Positions 8,078 to 17,560 of a DNA stretch of 52,215 bases are shown here, in pieces (position 1 is the first letter of the stretch; the number at the start of each line of letters is the position of its first letter). The notes beneath the pieces are model-generated. The model was not told the DNA's origin. It did no database searches and saw only the letters and a list, made by a program, of their open reading frames with translations. Position numbers and translations under genes: made by a program. Origin of the DNA: Sedimentimonas flavescens (GTDB taxonomy: Bacteria; Pseudomonadota; Alphaproteobacteria; Rhodobacterales; Rhodobacteraceae); assembly GCF_019264375.1 (NCBI RefSeq), contig NZ_JAHVAI010000015.1, positions 1 to 52,215 on the forward strand. Reading direction: 5' to 3'.

Positions 8078-8128
8078 GATTCCTCCTCTGGATCGTATGT
8101 CGTTGAAACGCTGTTACCGAAATTGAGT

Positions 8129-8155
8129 GGGGCGCGCAACATTATTGCGCGCCCC
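8129..8155. other. 11-bp perfect hairpin between phaA and phaB
   Basis: GGGGCGCGCAA and TTGCGCGCCCC pair perfectly around a CATTA loop, in the phaA-phaB gap. The four T that could make it a terminator follow on the plus strand, opposite to transcription. On the pha mRNA the hairpin is preceded by A residues rather than followed by T. It may set the phaA:phaB expression ratio by attenuation or RNA processing, or block antisense transcription. Confidence 0.6.
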
Positions 8156-8183
8156 TTTTGCGCTTGCGGCAAAAAAGGTGCTA

Positions 8184-9359
8184 TCAGAGCCCTTCAAGGC
8201 ACATGGCAACGCCCATGCCGCCGCCGATGCAGAGCGTGGCGAGGCCTTTCTTGGCGCCCGAACGCTTCATCTCGAACACCAGCGTGTTCAGGATGCGGCA
8301 GCCCGAGGCGCCGATCGGGTGACCGATGGCGATGGCGCCGCCGTTCACGTTCACCTTCGAGGTATCCCAGCCCATGTCTTTGTTGACGGCGCAGGCCTGC
8401 GCGGCGAAGGCTTCGTTGGCTTCGATCAGGTCGAGGTCGGCGGCCTTCCAGCCAGCCTTCTCCAGCGCCTTGCGCGACGACGGGATCGGGCCGCAGCCCA
8501 TGATGGTCGGGTCGAGGCCGGCGGTTGCGTAGGAGGCGATCCGGGCGAGCGGGGTCAGGCCGCGGCGGGCCGCCTCTTCCTCGGTCATCAGCAGAACGAC
8601 CGCAGCGCCATCGTTGATGCCCGAAGCGTTGCCCGCCGTCACCGAGCCGTCCTTGGCGAAGGCCGGGCGCAGTTTCTGCATCGATTCCAGCGTCGCGCCG
8701 TGGCGGATATATTCGTCGTTGTCCACGATCAGGTCGCCCTTACGGGTCTTGACGGTGAAGGCCGCGATTTCGTCTTTGAACTTGCCGGCTTTCTGCGCGG
8801 CCTCGGCCTTGAGTTGCGAGTTCAGCGCGAACTCGTCCTGCACCTCGCGCGAGATCTGCCACTGGTTGGCGACGTTCTCGGCGGTCTGGCCCATGTGGTA
8901 GCCGTTGAACGCATCCCACAGGCCGTCCTTGATCATCGAGTCGATCATCTTCATGTCGCCCATCTTCTGGCCCGCGCGCAGATGCGCGACATGGGGGCTA
9001 AGCGACATGCTTTCCTGACCGCCCGCGATCACGATAGAGGCGTCGCCGAGCTGGATGTGCTGGGCGCCGAGCGCGACGGTGCGCAGGCCCGAGCCGCAGA
9101 CCTGGTTGATCGACCAGGCGGCCGACTCGATCGGCAGGCCGGCATTGATATGCGCCTGGCGGGCCGGGTTCTGACCCTGACCGGCAGTGAGCACCTGACC
9201 GAGAATGGTTTCCGAGACCTCGCCTTTTTCGATACCCGCTCGCGCCACGGCGGCTTCGATCACGGCGGCGCCGAGTTCATGCGCCGGGATGTTTGCGAAC
9301 GAGCCATTGAAACTGCCGACGGCGGTACGGGCCGCCGAGACGATGACGACGTTGGTCAT
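8184..9359 (-). CDS. phaA: Acetyl-CoA C-acetyltransferase (beta-ketothiolase)
   Basis: A 391-residue biosynthetic thiolase that condenses two acetyl-CoA to acetoacetyl-CoA, the first step of PHB synthesis. The nucleophile Cys88 is in NQVCGSG, His347 in GHPIGASG and Cys377 in CIGGGMG, the classic triad. Start ATG 9359 follows GAGGAGAGG. The frame extends to 9422, but that part is upstream non-coding. Directly followed by phaB. No phaC, phaP or phaR is in the window, so the rest of the PHB machinery is elsewhere. Confidence 0.97.
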   Translation of the reverse strand: MTNVVIVSAARTAVGSFNGSFANIPAHELGAAVIEAAVARAGIEKGEVSETILGQVLTAGQGQNPARQAHINAGLPIESAAWSINQVCGSGLRTVALGAQHIQLGDASIVIAGGQESMSLSPHVAHLRAGQKMGDMKMIDSMIKDGLWDAFNGYHMGQTAENVANQWQISREVQDEFALNSQLKAEAAQKAGKFKDEIAAFTVKTRKGDLIVDNDEYIRHGATLESMQKLRPAFAKDGSVTAGNASGINDGAAVVLLMTEEEAARRGLTPLARIASYATAGLDPTIMGCGPIPSSRKALEKAGWKAADLDLIEANEAFAAQACAVNKDMGWDTSKVNVNGGAIAIGHPIGASGCRILNTLVFEMKRSGAKKGLATLCIGGGMGVAMCLEGL

Positions 9360-9454
9360 GTATCCTCTCCTCAGTAGGATTAGGGGGCCGCGGCCCCGTT
9401 TCTGCTGCGCAGAATGCCTCAAGGACAGGTCAGGTCAAGCACATTAGCGATGGG

Positions 9455-9494
9455 TTGCGAACCGTTGCGCAATTATCTTGCGCGGTTAGCGCTA
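9455..9494. promoter_or_regulatory. TGC-rich motif cluster upstream of phaA
   Basis: TTGCG occurs three times (9455, 9465, 9478). The second is part of the perfect palindrome TTGCGCAA (9465-9472), and TAGCGCTA (9487-9494) follows. The cluster lies about 100-135 bases upstream of the phaA start. PhaR repressors of related bacteria are reported to bind TGC-rich sequences, so this is a candidate PhaR site. Binding is inference. Confidence 0.35.
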
Positions 9495-9525
9495 CAACTC
9501 CGCTCAACCGCAAGGAATACCAGAA

Positions 9526-10368
9526 TCACGCCCGAATCTGGGTCGAAGTTTCGGCTTTCCACGGCGGCAAGATGCTGGGTGCGCCAAAATAATAGCCCTG
9601 CATGCAGTCGATTCCGATGCTGCGCAGGAAGGCCGCATCCTCGGGCGCTTCGACGCCTTCGGCGACGGTGAACATGTCGAAATGCTGCGCGATGGCGAGC
9701 AGCGCCTCGCTCAGAACCTGATTGTCGGGGTTCTGCGCGATGCCCTGGATGAACTGGCTGTCGATCTTGATGATGTCGAAATAGAACTCGCGCAGGTAGC
9801 GAAACGACGTGTAGCCCGCGCCGAAATCATCCAGCGCGAAGCTGACGCCGCGTGCGCGCAGGCCCTGCATGAAGACGCTGACGAGTTCCGGCATCGTCAT
9901 CGCCGAGCTTTCGGTGATTTCAAGGATCAGCCGCTCGGCCACGGTTTCATCCGCCGCCAGCCCTTCCTCAAGCGTCTTGATCCACTGCGGATAGCCGATC
10001 GAGCGCGCCGACATGTTCACCGCGAGCCGCAGGCTGGGGTCTTCGGCCAGCGAGAACAGCCCCATCTCAAGCGACAGGCAGTCAAGCTGGCGGCCGAGTT
10101 CCGTGTTCTCGACTGCGCCGATGAACTCACGCGCGGGGATGATGCGGCCGGTTTCGTCCAGCACGCGGATCAACGCCTCGTAAAAAGCGGGGGTTTCGGA
10201 CGCCTCGGCCTGAAAGATCGGCTGGAACGCCAGCACGACATCGCGCCGGTTCACCGCGTCGCGCACCATGCGCATCGTTTCGCGGTCACGCTGCGCCACG
10301 GCGAAATCCAGCGGGCTGGCCGTATCCGGGCTCGGGGGCGCTTGGGGCGGAAGATCGCGGTTCGGCAT
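9526..10368 (-). CDS. EAL-domain cyclic-di-GMP phosphodiesterase
   Basis: A 280-residue soluble protein that is essentially one EAL domain (about residues 35-265), with no GGDEF, sensor or membrane segment. All catalytic positions I can check are present: Glu in YEALIR, Asn in VNMSA, Glu in LEITES, the two Asp in LDDFGAGY, Lys in IKIDSQF, Glu in VAEGVE and Gln in MQGYYF. Active hydrolysis of c-di-GMP is therefore expected. Start is ATG 10368, with AAGGAG 9 bases upstream. It lies upstream of phaA on the same strand, but the 166-base gap suggests separate expression. Confidence 0.92.
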   Translation of the reverse strand: MPNRDLPPQAPPSPDTASPLDFAVAQRDRETMRMVRDAVNRRDVVLAFQPIFQAEASETPAFYEALIRVLDETGRIIPAREFIGAVENTELGRQLDCLSLEMGLFSLAEDPSLRLAVNMSARSIGYPQWIKTLEEGLAADETVAERLILEITESSAMTMPELVSVFMQGLRARGVSFALDDFGAGYTSFRYLREFYFDIIKIDSQFIQGIAQNPDNQVLSEALLAIAQHFDMFTVAEGVEAPEDAAFLRSIGIDCMQGYYFGAPSILPPWKAETSTQIRA

Positions 10369-10461
10369 CACAGACTCCTTCGAGGTCGGGGCCAGATTCC
10401 CGCAAACCTGCTAAGAAGATGTAAAGCCGCGAAAATAATTGACGAAGCGTGAAATGGCGCC

Positions 10462-11004
10462 TTAGCCGTCGATGACCGCCTGCAAGATCGCCTTGGCTTC
10501 CGGCGCATCCCACTCGGCGCCACCGATCAACCGGGCGACCTCGCGCCCCTCGGCGTCGATGATCACGGTGACGGGCAGGCCCGCGATGCCCATGGCCCGC
10601 GCGATCGACTGCTTTTCATCCTTGAACATCGGCAGGCGGGTCACCCCGGCCTCTTCGAAGAACTTCTGGATCTTGGGCAGCGGGTTGCGGCCCGTGGCCA
10701 GGGTCACAACCTGGAAACGCGCGCCACCCATCTCGGCCTGTAAACGGTCGAGCGACGGCATCTCTTCGCGGCAGGGTGCGCACCAGGTGGCCCAGAAGTT
10801 CAGCAAGATCACCTTGCCGTGGAACTCCTTGAGGCTGCGTTCGGCGCCGGTTTCATCGACGAAGGGCAGATCGGGCGTGGGCAGGGGCTCTTCGAAGACG
10901 ACCAGCTTGCGCATCTCGCCCGCCTTCAGCGCTTCGAGGTCGGCGGCGGCCGCGGCATTTGCACCCAGGCTCAGGGCGAGATAAAGGACGAGAAACCGCA
11001 GCAT
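10462..11004 (-). CDS. TlpA-like thioredoxin-fold thiol:disulfide protein
   Basis: A 180-residue protein with a signal sequence (residues 1-18, ending AAAAAD) and a TlpA/ResA-type thioredoxin domain. The redox motif is in [15 protein letters not shown] and the cis-proline loop in [10 protein letters not shown]. It is presumably periplasmic and reduces disulfides, for example in cytochrome c or oxidase maturation. Start ATG 11004 has GGAGG just upstream. That start is only 25 bases from the divergent argH start, so the promoter must lie within argH coding sequence. The exact redox partner cannot be told. Confidence 0.88.
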   Translation of the reverse strand: MLRFLVLYLALSLGANAAAAADLEALKAGEMRKLVVFEEPLPTPDLPFVDETGAERSLKEFHGKVILLNFWATWCAPCREEMPSLDRLQAEMGGARFQVVTLATGRNPLPKIQKFFEEAGVTRLPMFKDEKQSIARAMGIAGLPVTVIIDAEGREVARLIGGAEWDAPEAKAILQAVIDG

Positions 11005-11029
11005 TTTGCCTCCGACAAAGGGCCAGACC

Positions 11030-12430
11030 ATGACCGACAGCAAGGATAAATCCTCGAACGCCATGTGGGGCGGGCGCTTCACTGCCGGACCGGACGCGAT
11101 CATGGAGGCAATCAACGCCTCTATCGGGTTCGACCAGCGGCTCTACGCTCAGGATATCCGCGGCAGCCGGGCCCATGCGGCGATGCTTGCCGCACAAGGT
11201 ATCATCAGTGATAAAGACGCCGAGGCGATCCGGGAAGGCCTGCTCACGGTCTTGTCAGAGATCGAGGGCGGCAATTTCCCGTTCTCGACCGCGCTGGAAG
11301 ACATCCACATGAACGTTGAGGCGCGACTGAAGGCGATCATCGGCGAACCGGCGGGCCGGCTGCACACCGCACGTTCGCGCAATGACCAGGTGGCGACCGA
11401 TTTCCGCCTCTGGGTGCGCGATCAGTGCGACGCGGCGATTTCGGGTCTCGATGCGCTGATCCGCGCCCTGATCGGCCAGGCCGAGGCGGGCGCCGATTGG
11501 GTCATGCCGGGCTTTACCCATCTGCAAACCGCGCAGCCGGTGACCTGGGGCCATCACATGATGGCCTATGTCGAGATGTTCGCCCGCGACCTGGGCCGCT
11601 TCAGCGATGCGCGCAAGCGGATGAACGAATGCCCGCTTGGTGCGGCAGCGCTTGCTGGCACCGGCTTTAACATCGACCGTTTCGCCACCGCCAAGGCGCT
11701 CGATTTCGACCGGCCGATGGCGAACAGCCTTGATGCCGTGTCCGACCGCGACTTCGCGCTCGAGTTCCTGTCCTCGGCCTCGATCTGCGCGGTGCACCTG
11801 TCGCGTCTGGCCGAAGAGCTGGTGATCTGGTCCTCGGCACAGTTCCGCTTCGTTGCCATGTCCGACAAGTGGTCGACCGGCTCGTCGATCATGCCGCAAA
11901 AGCGCAACCCCGACGCGGCCGAGCTGATCCGCGCCAAGATCGGGCGCATCCTTGGCGCGACCGTGGCGTTGTTCACGGTGATGAAGGGGCTGCCGCTCGC
12001 CTACTCCAAGGACATGCAGGAAGACAAAGAGCAGGTCTTTGACGCGGCCGACAACCTGATGCTGGCGCTGGCGGCGATGGCGGGGATGATCTCGGACCTC
12101 ACCGTCAACCGCGACAAGCTGGAAGCAGCGGCCTCGTCGGGCTTCTCGACCGCGACCGACCTGGCCGACTGGCTGGTGCGCGAGGCCGGTCTGCCCTTCC
12201 GCGATGCCCACCATGTCACCGGCACGCTGGTTGCGATGGCGGAATCGAAGGGCTGCGATCTGCCCGATCTGACGCTTGCGGATATGCAGTCGGTCAATGG
12301 CGCGATCACTTCGGCGATCTTCGATGTGCTCGGGGTTCACAACTCGGTCGCGTCGCGGCAATCTTACGGCGGAACGGCGCCCGATCAGGTGCGCCTGCAA
12401 ATCGCCCGCTGGAAGGAACTGCTGGGATGA
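11030..12430 (+). CDS. argH: Argininosuccinate lyase
   Basis: A 466-residue member of the fumarase/aspartase superfamily that splits argininosuccinate into arginine and fumarate. The N-terminal MWGGRF, the TARSRNDQV segment and the signature [11 protein letters not shown] (with catalytic Ser) are all present. The ATG at 11030 is used; an in-frame ATG at 11006 overlaps the tlpA-like start region and gives no family similarity. The stop overlaps the first small lipoprotein in an ATGA, so argH heads a coupled cascade: argH, lipoprotein, lipoprotein, lysA. Confidence 0.97.
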   Translation: MTDSKDKSSNAMWGGRFTAGPDAIMEAINASIGFDQRLYAQDIRGSRAHAAMLAAQGIISDKDAEAIREGLLTVLSEIEGGNFPFSTALEDIHMNVEARLKAIIGEPAGRLHTARSRNDQVATDFRLWVRDQCDAAISGLDALIRALIGQAEAGADWVMPGFTHLQTAQPVTWGHHMMAYVEMFARDLGRFSDARKRMNECPLGAAALAGTGFNIDRFATAKALDFDRPMANSLDAVSDRDFALEFLSSASICAVHLSRLAEELVIWSSAQFRFVAMSDKWSTGSSIMPQKRNPDAAELIRAKIGRILGATVALFTVMKGLPLAYSKDMQEDKEQVFDAADNLMLALAAMAGMISDLTVNRDKLEAAASSGFSTATDLADWLVREAGLPFRDAHHVTGTLVAMAESKGCDLPDLTLADMQSVNGAITSAIFDVLGVHNSVASRQSYGGTAPDQVRLQIARWKELLG

Positions 12431-12573
12431 GAACGCTGTCGCTGATTGCCCTTGCGCTGCTGGCCGGATGCTCGCAACCGCGTCTCGATGCGCAATACAG
12501 CGTCAGCGACAACCGCGTCTATCCGACGTTCAGCACCGATATCGGCGGATTTGGACTGAGGGTGACCCCATGA
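12427..12573 (+). CDS. Small lipoprotein between argH and lysA (first of two)
   Basis: A 48-residue frame starting [20 protein letters not shown]. The lipobox LAGC puts the acylated cysteine at residue 15, leaving a mature chain of about 34 residues. Both ends overlap neighbours by 4 bases: ATGA with the argH stop, and ATGA with the next lipoprotein. I do not recognise the mature part ([19 protein letters not shown]). The lipobox and perfect coupling support a real gene. Confidence 0.72.
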   Translation: MRTLSLIALALLAGCSQPRLDAQYSVSDNRVYPTFSTDIGGFGLRVTP

Positions 12574-12665
12574 AGAGCCTTGTGATCCTTGCAGTGCTGG
12601 CTCTGGCGGCCTGTGGCGTCGATGGCGCGCCGATTCCGCCGGGCGAGGTTGCCGCCAGTCGCTGA
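12570..12665 (+). CDS. LptM-like mini-lipoprotein upstream of lysA
   Basis: A 31-residue frame, [20 protein letters not shown] then PIPPGEV. The lipobox LAAC gives Cys15 as the lipid-bearing residue, leaving only 17 mature residues. The segment CGVDGAPIPP resembles the CGxxGPLxxP core of LptM (YifL), the outer-membrane lipoprotein that helps mature the LPS translocon LptD. In Pseudomonas and other Gammaproteobacteria lptM also lies directly upstream of lysA or dapF. Its start overlaps the previous stop (ATGA) and lysA follows 69 bases later. Homology rests on a very short motif plus synteny. Confidence 0.65.
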   Translation: MKSLVILAVLALAACGVDGAPIPPGEVAASR

Positions 12666-12734
12666 TCCTGCTTGCCGCAGGGGCCGCGCTGCTGCTACTG
12701 CGCCACACGAACCTGCCCCGAGAAAGGTCACCCG

Positions 12735-14000
12735 ATGGACCACTTCCTTTACCGCGATGGCGTGCTTCATGCCGAGGACGTCGCGATCCCCGAGATCGCG
12801 TTCGCCGTCGGCACTCCGTTCTACGTCTATTCGACCGCCACGTTGACCCGCCATTTCCGCCTCTTCGACGAGGCGCTGGAGGGGATGGATCACCTCGTCT
12901 GCTTCGCGATCAAGTCGAACTCGAACCTCGCAGTGCTCAAGGTTCTTGGCGATCTGGGCGCGGGGATGGATGTGGTCTCGGGCGGCGAGTATCGCCGCGC
13001 CAAGGCCGCCGGTGTACCGGGCGAGCGGATCGTCTTTTCCGGCGTCGGCAAGACGCGCGAGGAAATCCGGCTGGTGTTGGAGGGCGGCATCCGCCAATTC
13101 AACGTCGAATCCGAGCCCGAGTTGCTGGCGATCTCCGAGGTCGCCTCGGAACTGGGCGTGAGTGCGCCGATCGCGATCCGGGTGAACCCGGACGTGGACG
13201 CCAAGACCCATGCGAAGATCGCGACCGGCAAGTCGGAAAACAAGTTCGGCATCCCGATCGCCAAGGCCCGCGCGGTCTACGCGATGGCCGCCAAGCTGCC
13301 GGGCATCTCGGTGGTCGGCGTCGATGTGCATATCGGCTCGCAGCTGACCGATCTGGCGCCCTTCGAGGCGGCCTTTACCAAGGTGCGCGAACTCACGCTG
13401 GCGCTGCGCGAAGACGGGCATGACATTCGCCGCCTCGATCTGGGCGGCGGTCTTGGTATTCCCTATGAGCGTTCGAACGCCGCCCCGCCGCTGCCGCTGG
13501 AATATGGCGCGGTGATCCGGCGCACGGTGGGCGATCTGGGTTGCGAGATCGAGATCGAGCCGGGGCGGCTGATTTCCGGCAATGCCGGGATCATGGTGAC
13601 CTCGGTCATCTATCTCAAGCAGGGTGAGGGGCGCGACTTCCTGATCGTGGACGCGGCGATGAACGACCTCGTGCGGCCCTCGATGTATGACGCGCATCAC
13701 GACATCATCCCCGTGGTGGAACCCGCGCCGGGAACTGAGACGCAGCCCTTTGACGTGGTCGGCCCGGTTTGCGAAACGGGCGACACTTTCGCCAAAGGCC
13801 GCGCGCTGACGCCGCTTGACGCGGGCGATCTTGTCGCCTTCCGCTCGGCCGGGGCTTACGGCGCGGTGATGGCGTCGGAATATAACTCGCGCCCCCTGAT
13901 CCCCGAAGTTCTGGTGAATGGGGATCAATTCGCTGTCATTCGGCGCAGACCGAGCTTTGAGGAAATGCTGGCCCGCGATAGCATCCCCGAGTGGCTCTGA
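12735..14000 (+). CDS. lysA: Diaminopimelate decarboxylase
   Basis: A 421-residue fold-III PLP enzyme making L-lysine from meso-diaminopimelate. The PLP lysine is Lys60 in FAIKSNSN. The glycine-rich phosphate loop appears as DLGGGLGIPY, the region EPGRLISGNAG binds cofactor, and GPVCETGDTF carries the catalytic cysteine from the partner subunit. Start is ATG 12735, with AGAAAGG upstream; the frame runs open to 12672 without similarity. Its position after the two lipoproteins and argH suggests one transcript. Confidence 0.97.
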   Translation: MDHFLYRDGVLHAEDVAIPEIAFAVGTPFYVYSTATLTRHFRLFDEALEGMDHLVCFAIKSNSNLAVLKVLGDLGAGMDVVSGGEYRRAKAAGVPGERIVFSGVGKTREEIRLVLEGGIRQFNVESEPELLAISEVASELGVSAPIAIRVNPDVDAKTHAKIATGKSENKFGIPIAKARAVYAMAAKLPGISVVGVDVHIGSQLTDLAPFEAAFTKVRELTLALREDGHDIRRLDLGGGLGIPYERSNAAPPLPLEYGAVIRRTVGDLGCEIEIEPGRLISGNAGIMVTSVIYLKQGEGRDFLIVDAAMNDLVRPSMYDAHHDIIPVVEPAPGTETQPFDVVGPVCETGDTFAKGRALTPLDAGDLVAFRSAGAYGAVMASEYNSRPLIPEVLVNGDQFAVIRRRPSFEEMLARDSIPEWL

Positions 14001-14030
14001 GCGATTTGGCGTCGGAGCCGGAAAGGAACG

Positions 14031-16559
14031 ATGCCGAAACGCGCCCGCCCCGCAACGCCCGCGCCGCTTGAGGCGCTGCGCCGACCGCTTGCCCTGACGC
14101 GGGCGGGAATGGTGCTCGAGCGGGGTCTGCGCGCCTTCTGGCCGGTGCTGAGCCTTGCCGCGCTCGGGTTTTCGGCTGCGGCGTTCCGGCTGCAAGATTA
14201 TTTGCCTGCGGGATGGCTTGGCGCTGCGCTTTGGGCGGGGGCGGCGGCGCTTGTGATCGCGCTTGTCTGGGGCGCGTGGCGCTTTCGCTGGCCTGCGCCG
14301 CGCGAAGCCGTGGCGCGCCTTGATGCGACTCTGCCAGGGCGGCCGCTGACCGCGCTGAGCGACGCGATGGTTCTGGGTGGCAACGACGCCGCAAGCCGTG
14401 CCCTGTGGGAGGCGCATCTGGCCCGCATGGCCGCCCGCGCGGCGGGTGCGCGCGCCGTAGCCCCCGCGCCCGATCTTGCGCCGCGTGACCCTTTCGCGCT
14501 GCGGCTGACGGCGCTGACCGCGCTGGTGCTGGCCCTTCTGTTCGGCGCGCCCGACCGGGTTCTGGATGTGCAGGCACCCGGTGTGCCCGGCAGCGCAGAG
14601 GCCGCGATGGGCCCGAGCTGGGAAGGCTGGGCCGAGCCGCCGCGCTATACCGGCAAGCCGGGGCTCTACCTCAATTCGCTCGACGGCGATCTGATCGCCC
14701 TGCCCGAAGGCAGCCGCATGGCCTTCCGCTTCTACGGCCCCGCAGGCGCGATCCCGTTCGAGGAGACCGTCTCCAGCCCCGCGGCATTGCCCGAGGCTGA
14801 AACAGGCGAGACTCTGCAAAAGCGCGAGTTCATCGTTGAACGCTCCGGCATCGTCGAGGTGGGCGGCCCCGGCGGGCGGCGGTTCGAGGTGACGGTGCTG
14901 GCCGATGAGACGCCAAGCGTGGAGCTTGTCGGTCTGGCCGAGCGCCGCGCCGATGGGAAGCTGGCGCAGCCTTTCCACGCGATGGACGACTACGCCGTGA
15001 CGGCGGGGCGGGCGCGGGTCAGCCTCGACCTTGACGCCGTGCCGCGGCTTTACGGCCTCGCGCTCGCGCCCGAGCCGCGCGAGGATCTGGTCTTCGATCT
15101 GCCCCTGCCGATCTCGGGATCGCGCGCGGATTTCATCGAAACGCTGGCCGAAGATGCCGCCCGTCACCCCTGGGCGAACCTGCCGGTGAAGCTGACGCTG
15201 GAGGTCGAGGACGGGCGCGGCCAGACTGGCAGCACGGGTGCGCAGGCGCTTGAACTGCCCGGGCGGCGGTTCTTCGACCCGTTGGCCTCGGCGCTGATCG
15301 AGGCGCGCCGCGATCTTCTCTGGTCGCGCGAGAATCGGGTGCGCGTGGCGCAATGGCTGCGCGCCGTGTCCTACCGCCCCGATGAGTTCATCCCGAAATA
15401 CGACATCTACCTGATGCTGCGCATGACGGTGCAGCGGCTTGAGACCGGGCCGCTGACCCCCGAGGTTCGCGACGAGGTGGCCGAGGCGCTTTGGCAGATG
15501 GCCGAGTTGCTGGAGGATGGCGGCCTTGCCGATGCGCTGGCCGCGATGCAGCAGGCGCAGGAACGCCTGTCCGAGGCAATCCGCAACGGCGCCTCGAAGG
15601 ATGAGATAGCCAAGCTGATCCAGGAGCTCAAAGAGGCGACCGACCGCTATATCCAGATGCTGGCCGAGCGCGCGCAACCGGAGGAAGGCCCGCAATTCGG
15701 TCAGCAGCAACCCAGCCAGCAGATCACCGGCGACCAGATCCAGCAGTTGATGGACGAGATCCAGCGTCTGATGGAAGAGGGCCGGATGGCCGAGGCGCAG
15801 GAATTGCTCGATCAGCTTGCGCGGATGATGGAGAACCTCAAGGTCACGCAGGGACAGGGTGGCGAGGGCAATATGCCCGGCAACCAGTCCATGCAGGATC
15901 TGGCCGAGACCCTGCGCGAGCAGCAAAAGCTGTCGGACGATTCGTTCCGCCAGATGCAGGAGGGTTTCGGCGAGGGCGCCGAACCCGAGCAGCCCGGAGC
16001 GGGCGAGGGTGAGCAGGGGCAGGGCGGGACCGGAGCGGATGAGCTTGCGAAACGCCAGCACTCCCTGCGCCAGCAGTTGGGGCGTCAGCAGGGCCTGATG
16101 CCGCGCCTTGGCAACGAGCCGGGCGATACAGCGCGCCAGCAACTCGATGAGGCCGGGCGCGCAATGGAAGAGGCCGAGCAGGCGCTGCGCGACGGCGACA
16201 ATGGCCTTGCCATCGACCGGCAGGCGGATGCGATCGAGGCTCTGCGCGAGGGGATGCGGTCCTTGGGCGAGGCGCTGGCCGAAGAGGCCGGGCGACAGCA
16301 GGGTAATCCGGGCACGGATGGGGAGCGTCGGTTGGGCGATGCGCTTGGCGGCAACAGCGCGCGCGAGGCGCCGCGCGATCCGCTTGGCCGCAGCCTCGGC
16401 AATGGCGAGCGTTTCGGTGCGCAGGATGAAATGTTGGGCGCTGACGACGTCTATCGCCGGGCGCGCGATCTGCTCGATGAAATTCGGCGCCGCTCGGGCG
16501 AGCGGCTGCGCCCCGAGGATGAACTCGACTACCTGCGTCGCCTGCTCGACGCGTTCTAG
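14031..16559 (+). CDS. TIGR02302 family membrane protein (DUF4175)
   Basis: An 842-residue protein of the TIGR02302/DUF4175 family, found mainly in Alphaproteobacteria and without known function. Hydrophobic segments lie near residues 38-58, 65-85 and 160-178. They are followed by an extracytoplasmic beta-rich part, then a long Gln/Glu-rich helical region (about 540-790) with repeated LMDEIQRLMEEGRMAEAQEL-type units. It ends in a conserved DELDYLRRLLDAF. The low-complexity region suggests coiled coils or protein-protein contacts. It starts 30 bases after lysA with GGAAAGGA. The stop lies 3 bases from the end of the convergent zinc-ribbon gene. Confidence 0.85.
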   Translation: MPKRARPATPAPLEALRRPLALTRAGMVLERGLRAFWPVLSLAALGFSAAAFRLQDYLPAGWLGAALWAGAAALVIALVWGAWRFRWPAPREAVARLDATLPGRPLTALSDAMVLGGNDAASRALWEAHLARMAARAAGARAVAPAPDLAPRDPFALRLTALTALVLALLFGAPDRVLDVQAPGVPGSAEAAMGPSWEGWAEPPRYTGKPGLYLNSLDGDLIALPEGSRMAFRFYGPAGAIPFEETVSSPAALPEAETGETLQKREFIVERSGIVEVGGPGGRRFEVTVLADETPSVELVGLAERRADGKLAQPFHAMDDYAVTAGRARVSLDLDAVPRLYGLALAPEPREDLVFDLPLPISGSRADFIETLAEDAARHPWANLPVKLTLEVEDGRGQTGSTGAQALELPGRRFFDPLASALIEARRDLLWSRENRVRVAQWLRAVSYRPDEFIPKYDIYLMLRMTVQRLETGPLTPEVRDEVAEALWQMAELLEDGGLADALAAMQQAQERLSEAIRNGASKDEIAKLIQELKEATDRYIQMLAERAQPEEGPQFGQQQPSQQITGDQIQQLMDEIQRLMEEGRMAEAQELLDQLARMMENLKVTQGQGGEGNMPGNQSMQDLAETLREQQKLSDDSFRQMQEGFGEGAEPEQPGAGEGEQGQGGTGADELAKRQHSLRQQLGRQQGLMPRLGNEPGDTARQQLDEAGRAMEEAEQALRDGDNGLAIDRQADAIEALREGMRSLGEALAEEAGRQQGNPGTDGERRLGDALGGNSAREAPRDPLGRSLGNGERFGAQDEMLGADDVYRRARDLLDEIRRRSGERLRPEDELDYLRRLLDAF

Positions 16560-16562
16560 GGA

Positions 16563-17414
16563 TTATTGAGCGGGGTCGTCGCGCAGCTTGTGGATCACGC
16601 CCTGCAACTGGCCATCAAGCCAGACGCGGCCTGCATCGACGCTGGCCACATAGCGCTCCAGCATGGGCGAGAGCGGCGGGGCCAATACCTGCAGCTTGGG
16701 CGCGGATGTATACAGCACCACCACGATTAGCCCGATCAGCAGCACCAGCGAAAAGCCCAAGCGGAAGCCCGAGCGTTGCCGTGCCAGCGTTTGCGGCGCA
16801 TCGAAGGACACGTCGAGGTCGATCCGGTCCGAGCTTGCGCGCAGGGTCGAGTTGATCTCTTCGATGTCGGGCAGGCGCTCGCGGCGCGATGCCGCGCCCT
16901 GATCCTCGGGCGCCTCTTCTTCGGGCGATGCGACCTCGCCTTCGGGGCCGCGCTGCATCTGCGCAATCTTGGCCGCGGCGCGCGAGGCTGCCTGGGCGGC
17001 CGCTGGCTCCAGCGTCATTTCTTCCTGGGTCTCGATCGGCAGGCCTTCGGTGCGGCGCTGCGCGGCTTCGCGCTCGGCCTCTTCGCGCAGGATCGCAAGC
17101 AGGTTGTCGTCGAGCTGGCGGCGCGGGGTCTGGCCAGCAACGGGGGCTGGCGCGATGCCATCCTCCTCGGTGGGTTCCTCGGGGTGCGGTTCGGGCTCCG
17201 GCTGCGCGGTTGCCTCCGGTTCGGGTTCATGCGCGGGCTCCGGCGCAGCCTCGGGCGCAGGCGCGTCCGCAGGGGCCGGCGCCTCGGCAGAGGCCTTTCC
17301 GGGTTGGAACCAAAGCTTGCCACAGGCCGAACACTGGACCTCGCGCCCGGTGTCGGGGATGGCCGCATCATCAACTTCGTATTGCGCTGCGCAATTCGGG
17401 CAGACCAGCCGCAT
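16563..17414 (-). CDS. MJ0042-type zinc-ribbon membrane protein
   Basis: A 283-residue protein with an N-terminal zinc ribbon (Cys5, Cys8, Cys28, Cys31 in CPNC and CSAC). A Pro/Glu/Ala-rich acidic linker follows (about 40-95), then a cytoplasmic charged stretch, one membrane span (about residues 216-236, LGFSLVLLIGLIVVVLY) and a 45-residue tail. The family name is the MJ0042 finger-like domain; function is unknown. It is divergent from ftsE with 146 bases between starts. As I remember it, this neighbourhood recurs in Alphaproteobacteria, so it may work with FtsEX. Confidence 0.82.
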   Translation of the reverse strand: MRLVCPNCAAQYEVDDAAIPDTGREVQCSACGKLWFQPGKASAEAPAPADAPAPEAAPEPAHEPEPEATAQPEPEPHPEEPTEEDGIAPAPVAGQTPRRQLDDNLLAILREEAEREAAQRRTEGLPIETQEEMTLEPAAAQAASRAAAKIAQMQRGPEGEVASPEEEAPEDQGAASRRERLPDIEEINSTLRASSDRIDLDVSFDAPQTLARQRSGFRLGFSLVLLIGLIVVVLYTSAPKLQVLAPPLSPMLERYVASVDAGRVWLDGQLQGVIHKLRDDPAQ

Positions 17415-17560
17415 ACCGATAACCTACCTCTTGCCCCTCCGATCGCCATTCTGGCAATTCACTTGCATATGTTGTAGCAAGCGCGTGGCCAATATCCAAG
17501 GGTTTGCGGCACCTACAGGATTATTGCAAACCGGATTAGCGCGAACAAAGGGGCTGTGCA

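Noticed and set aside
12519-16142. A minus-strand open frame of 1207 codons opposite lysA and the TIGR02302 gene
   Set aside because: It mirrors two well-supported genes codon for codon, has no domain and is of shadow composition.
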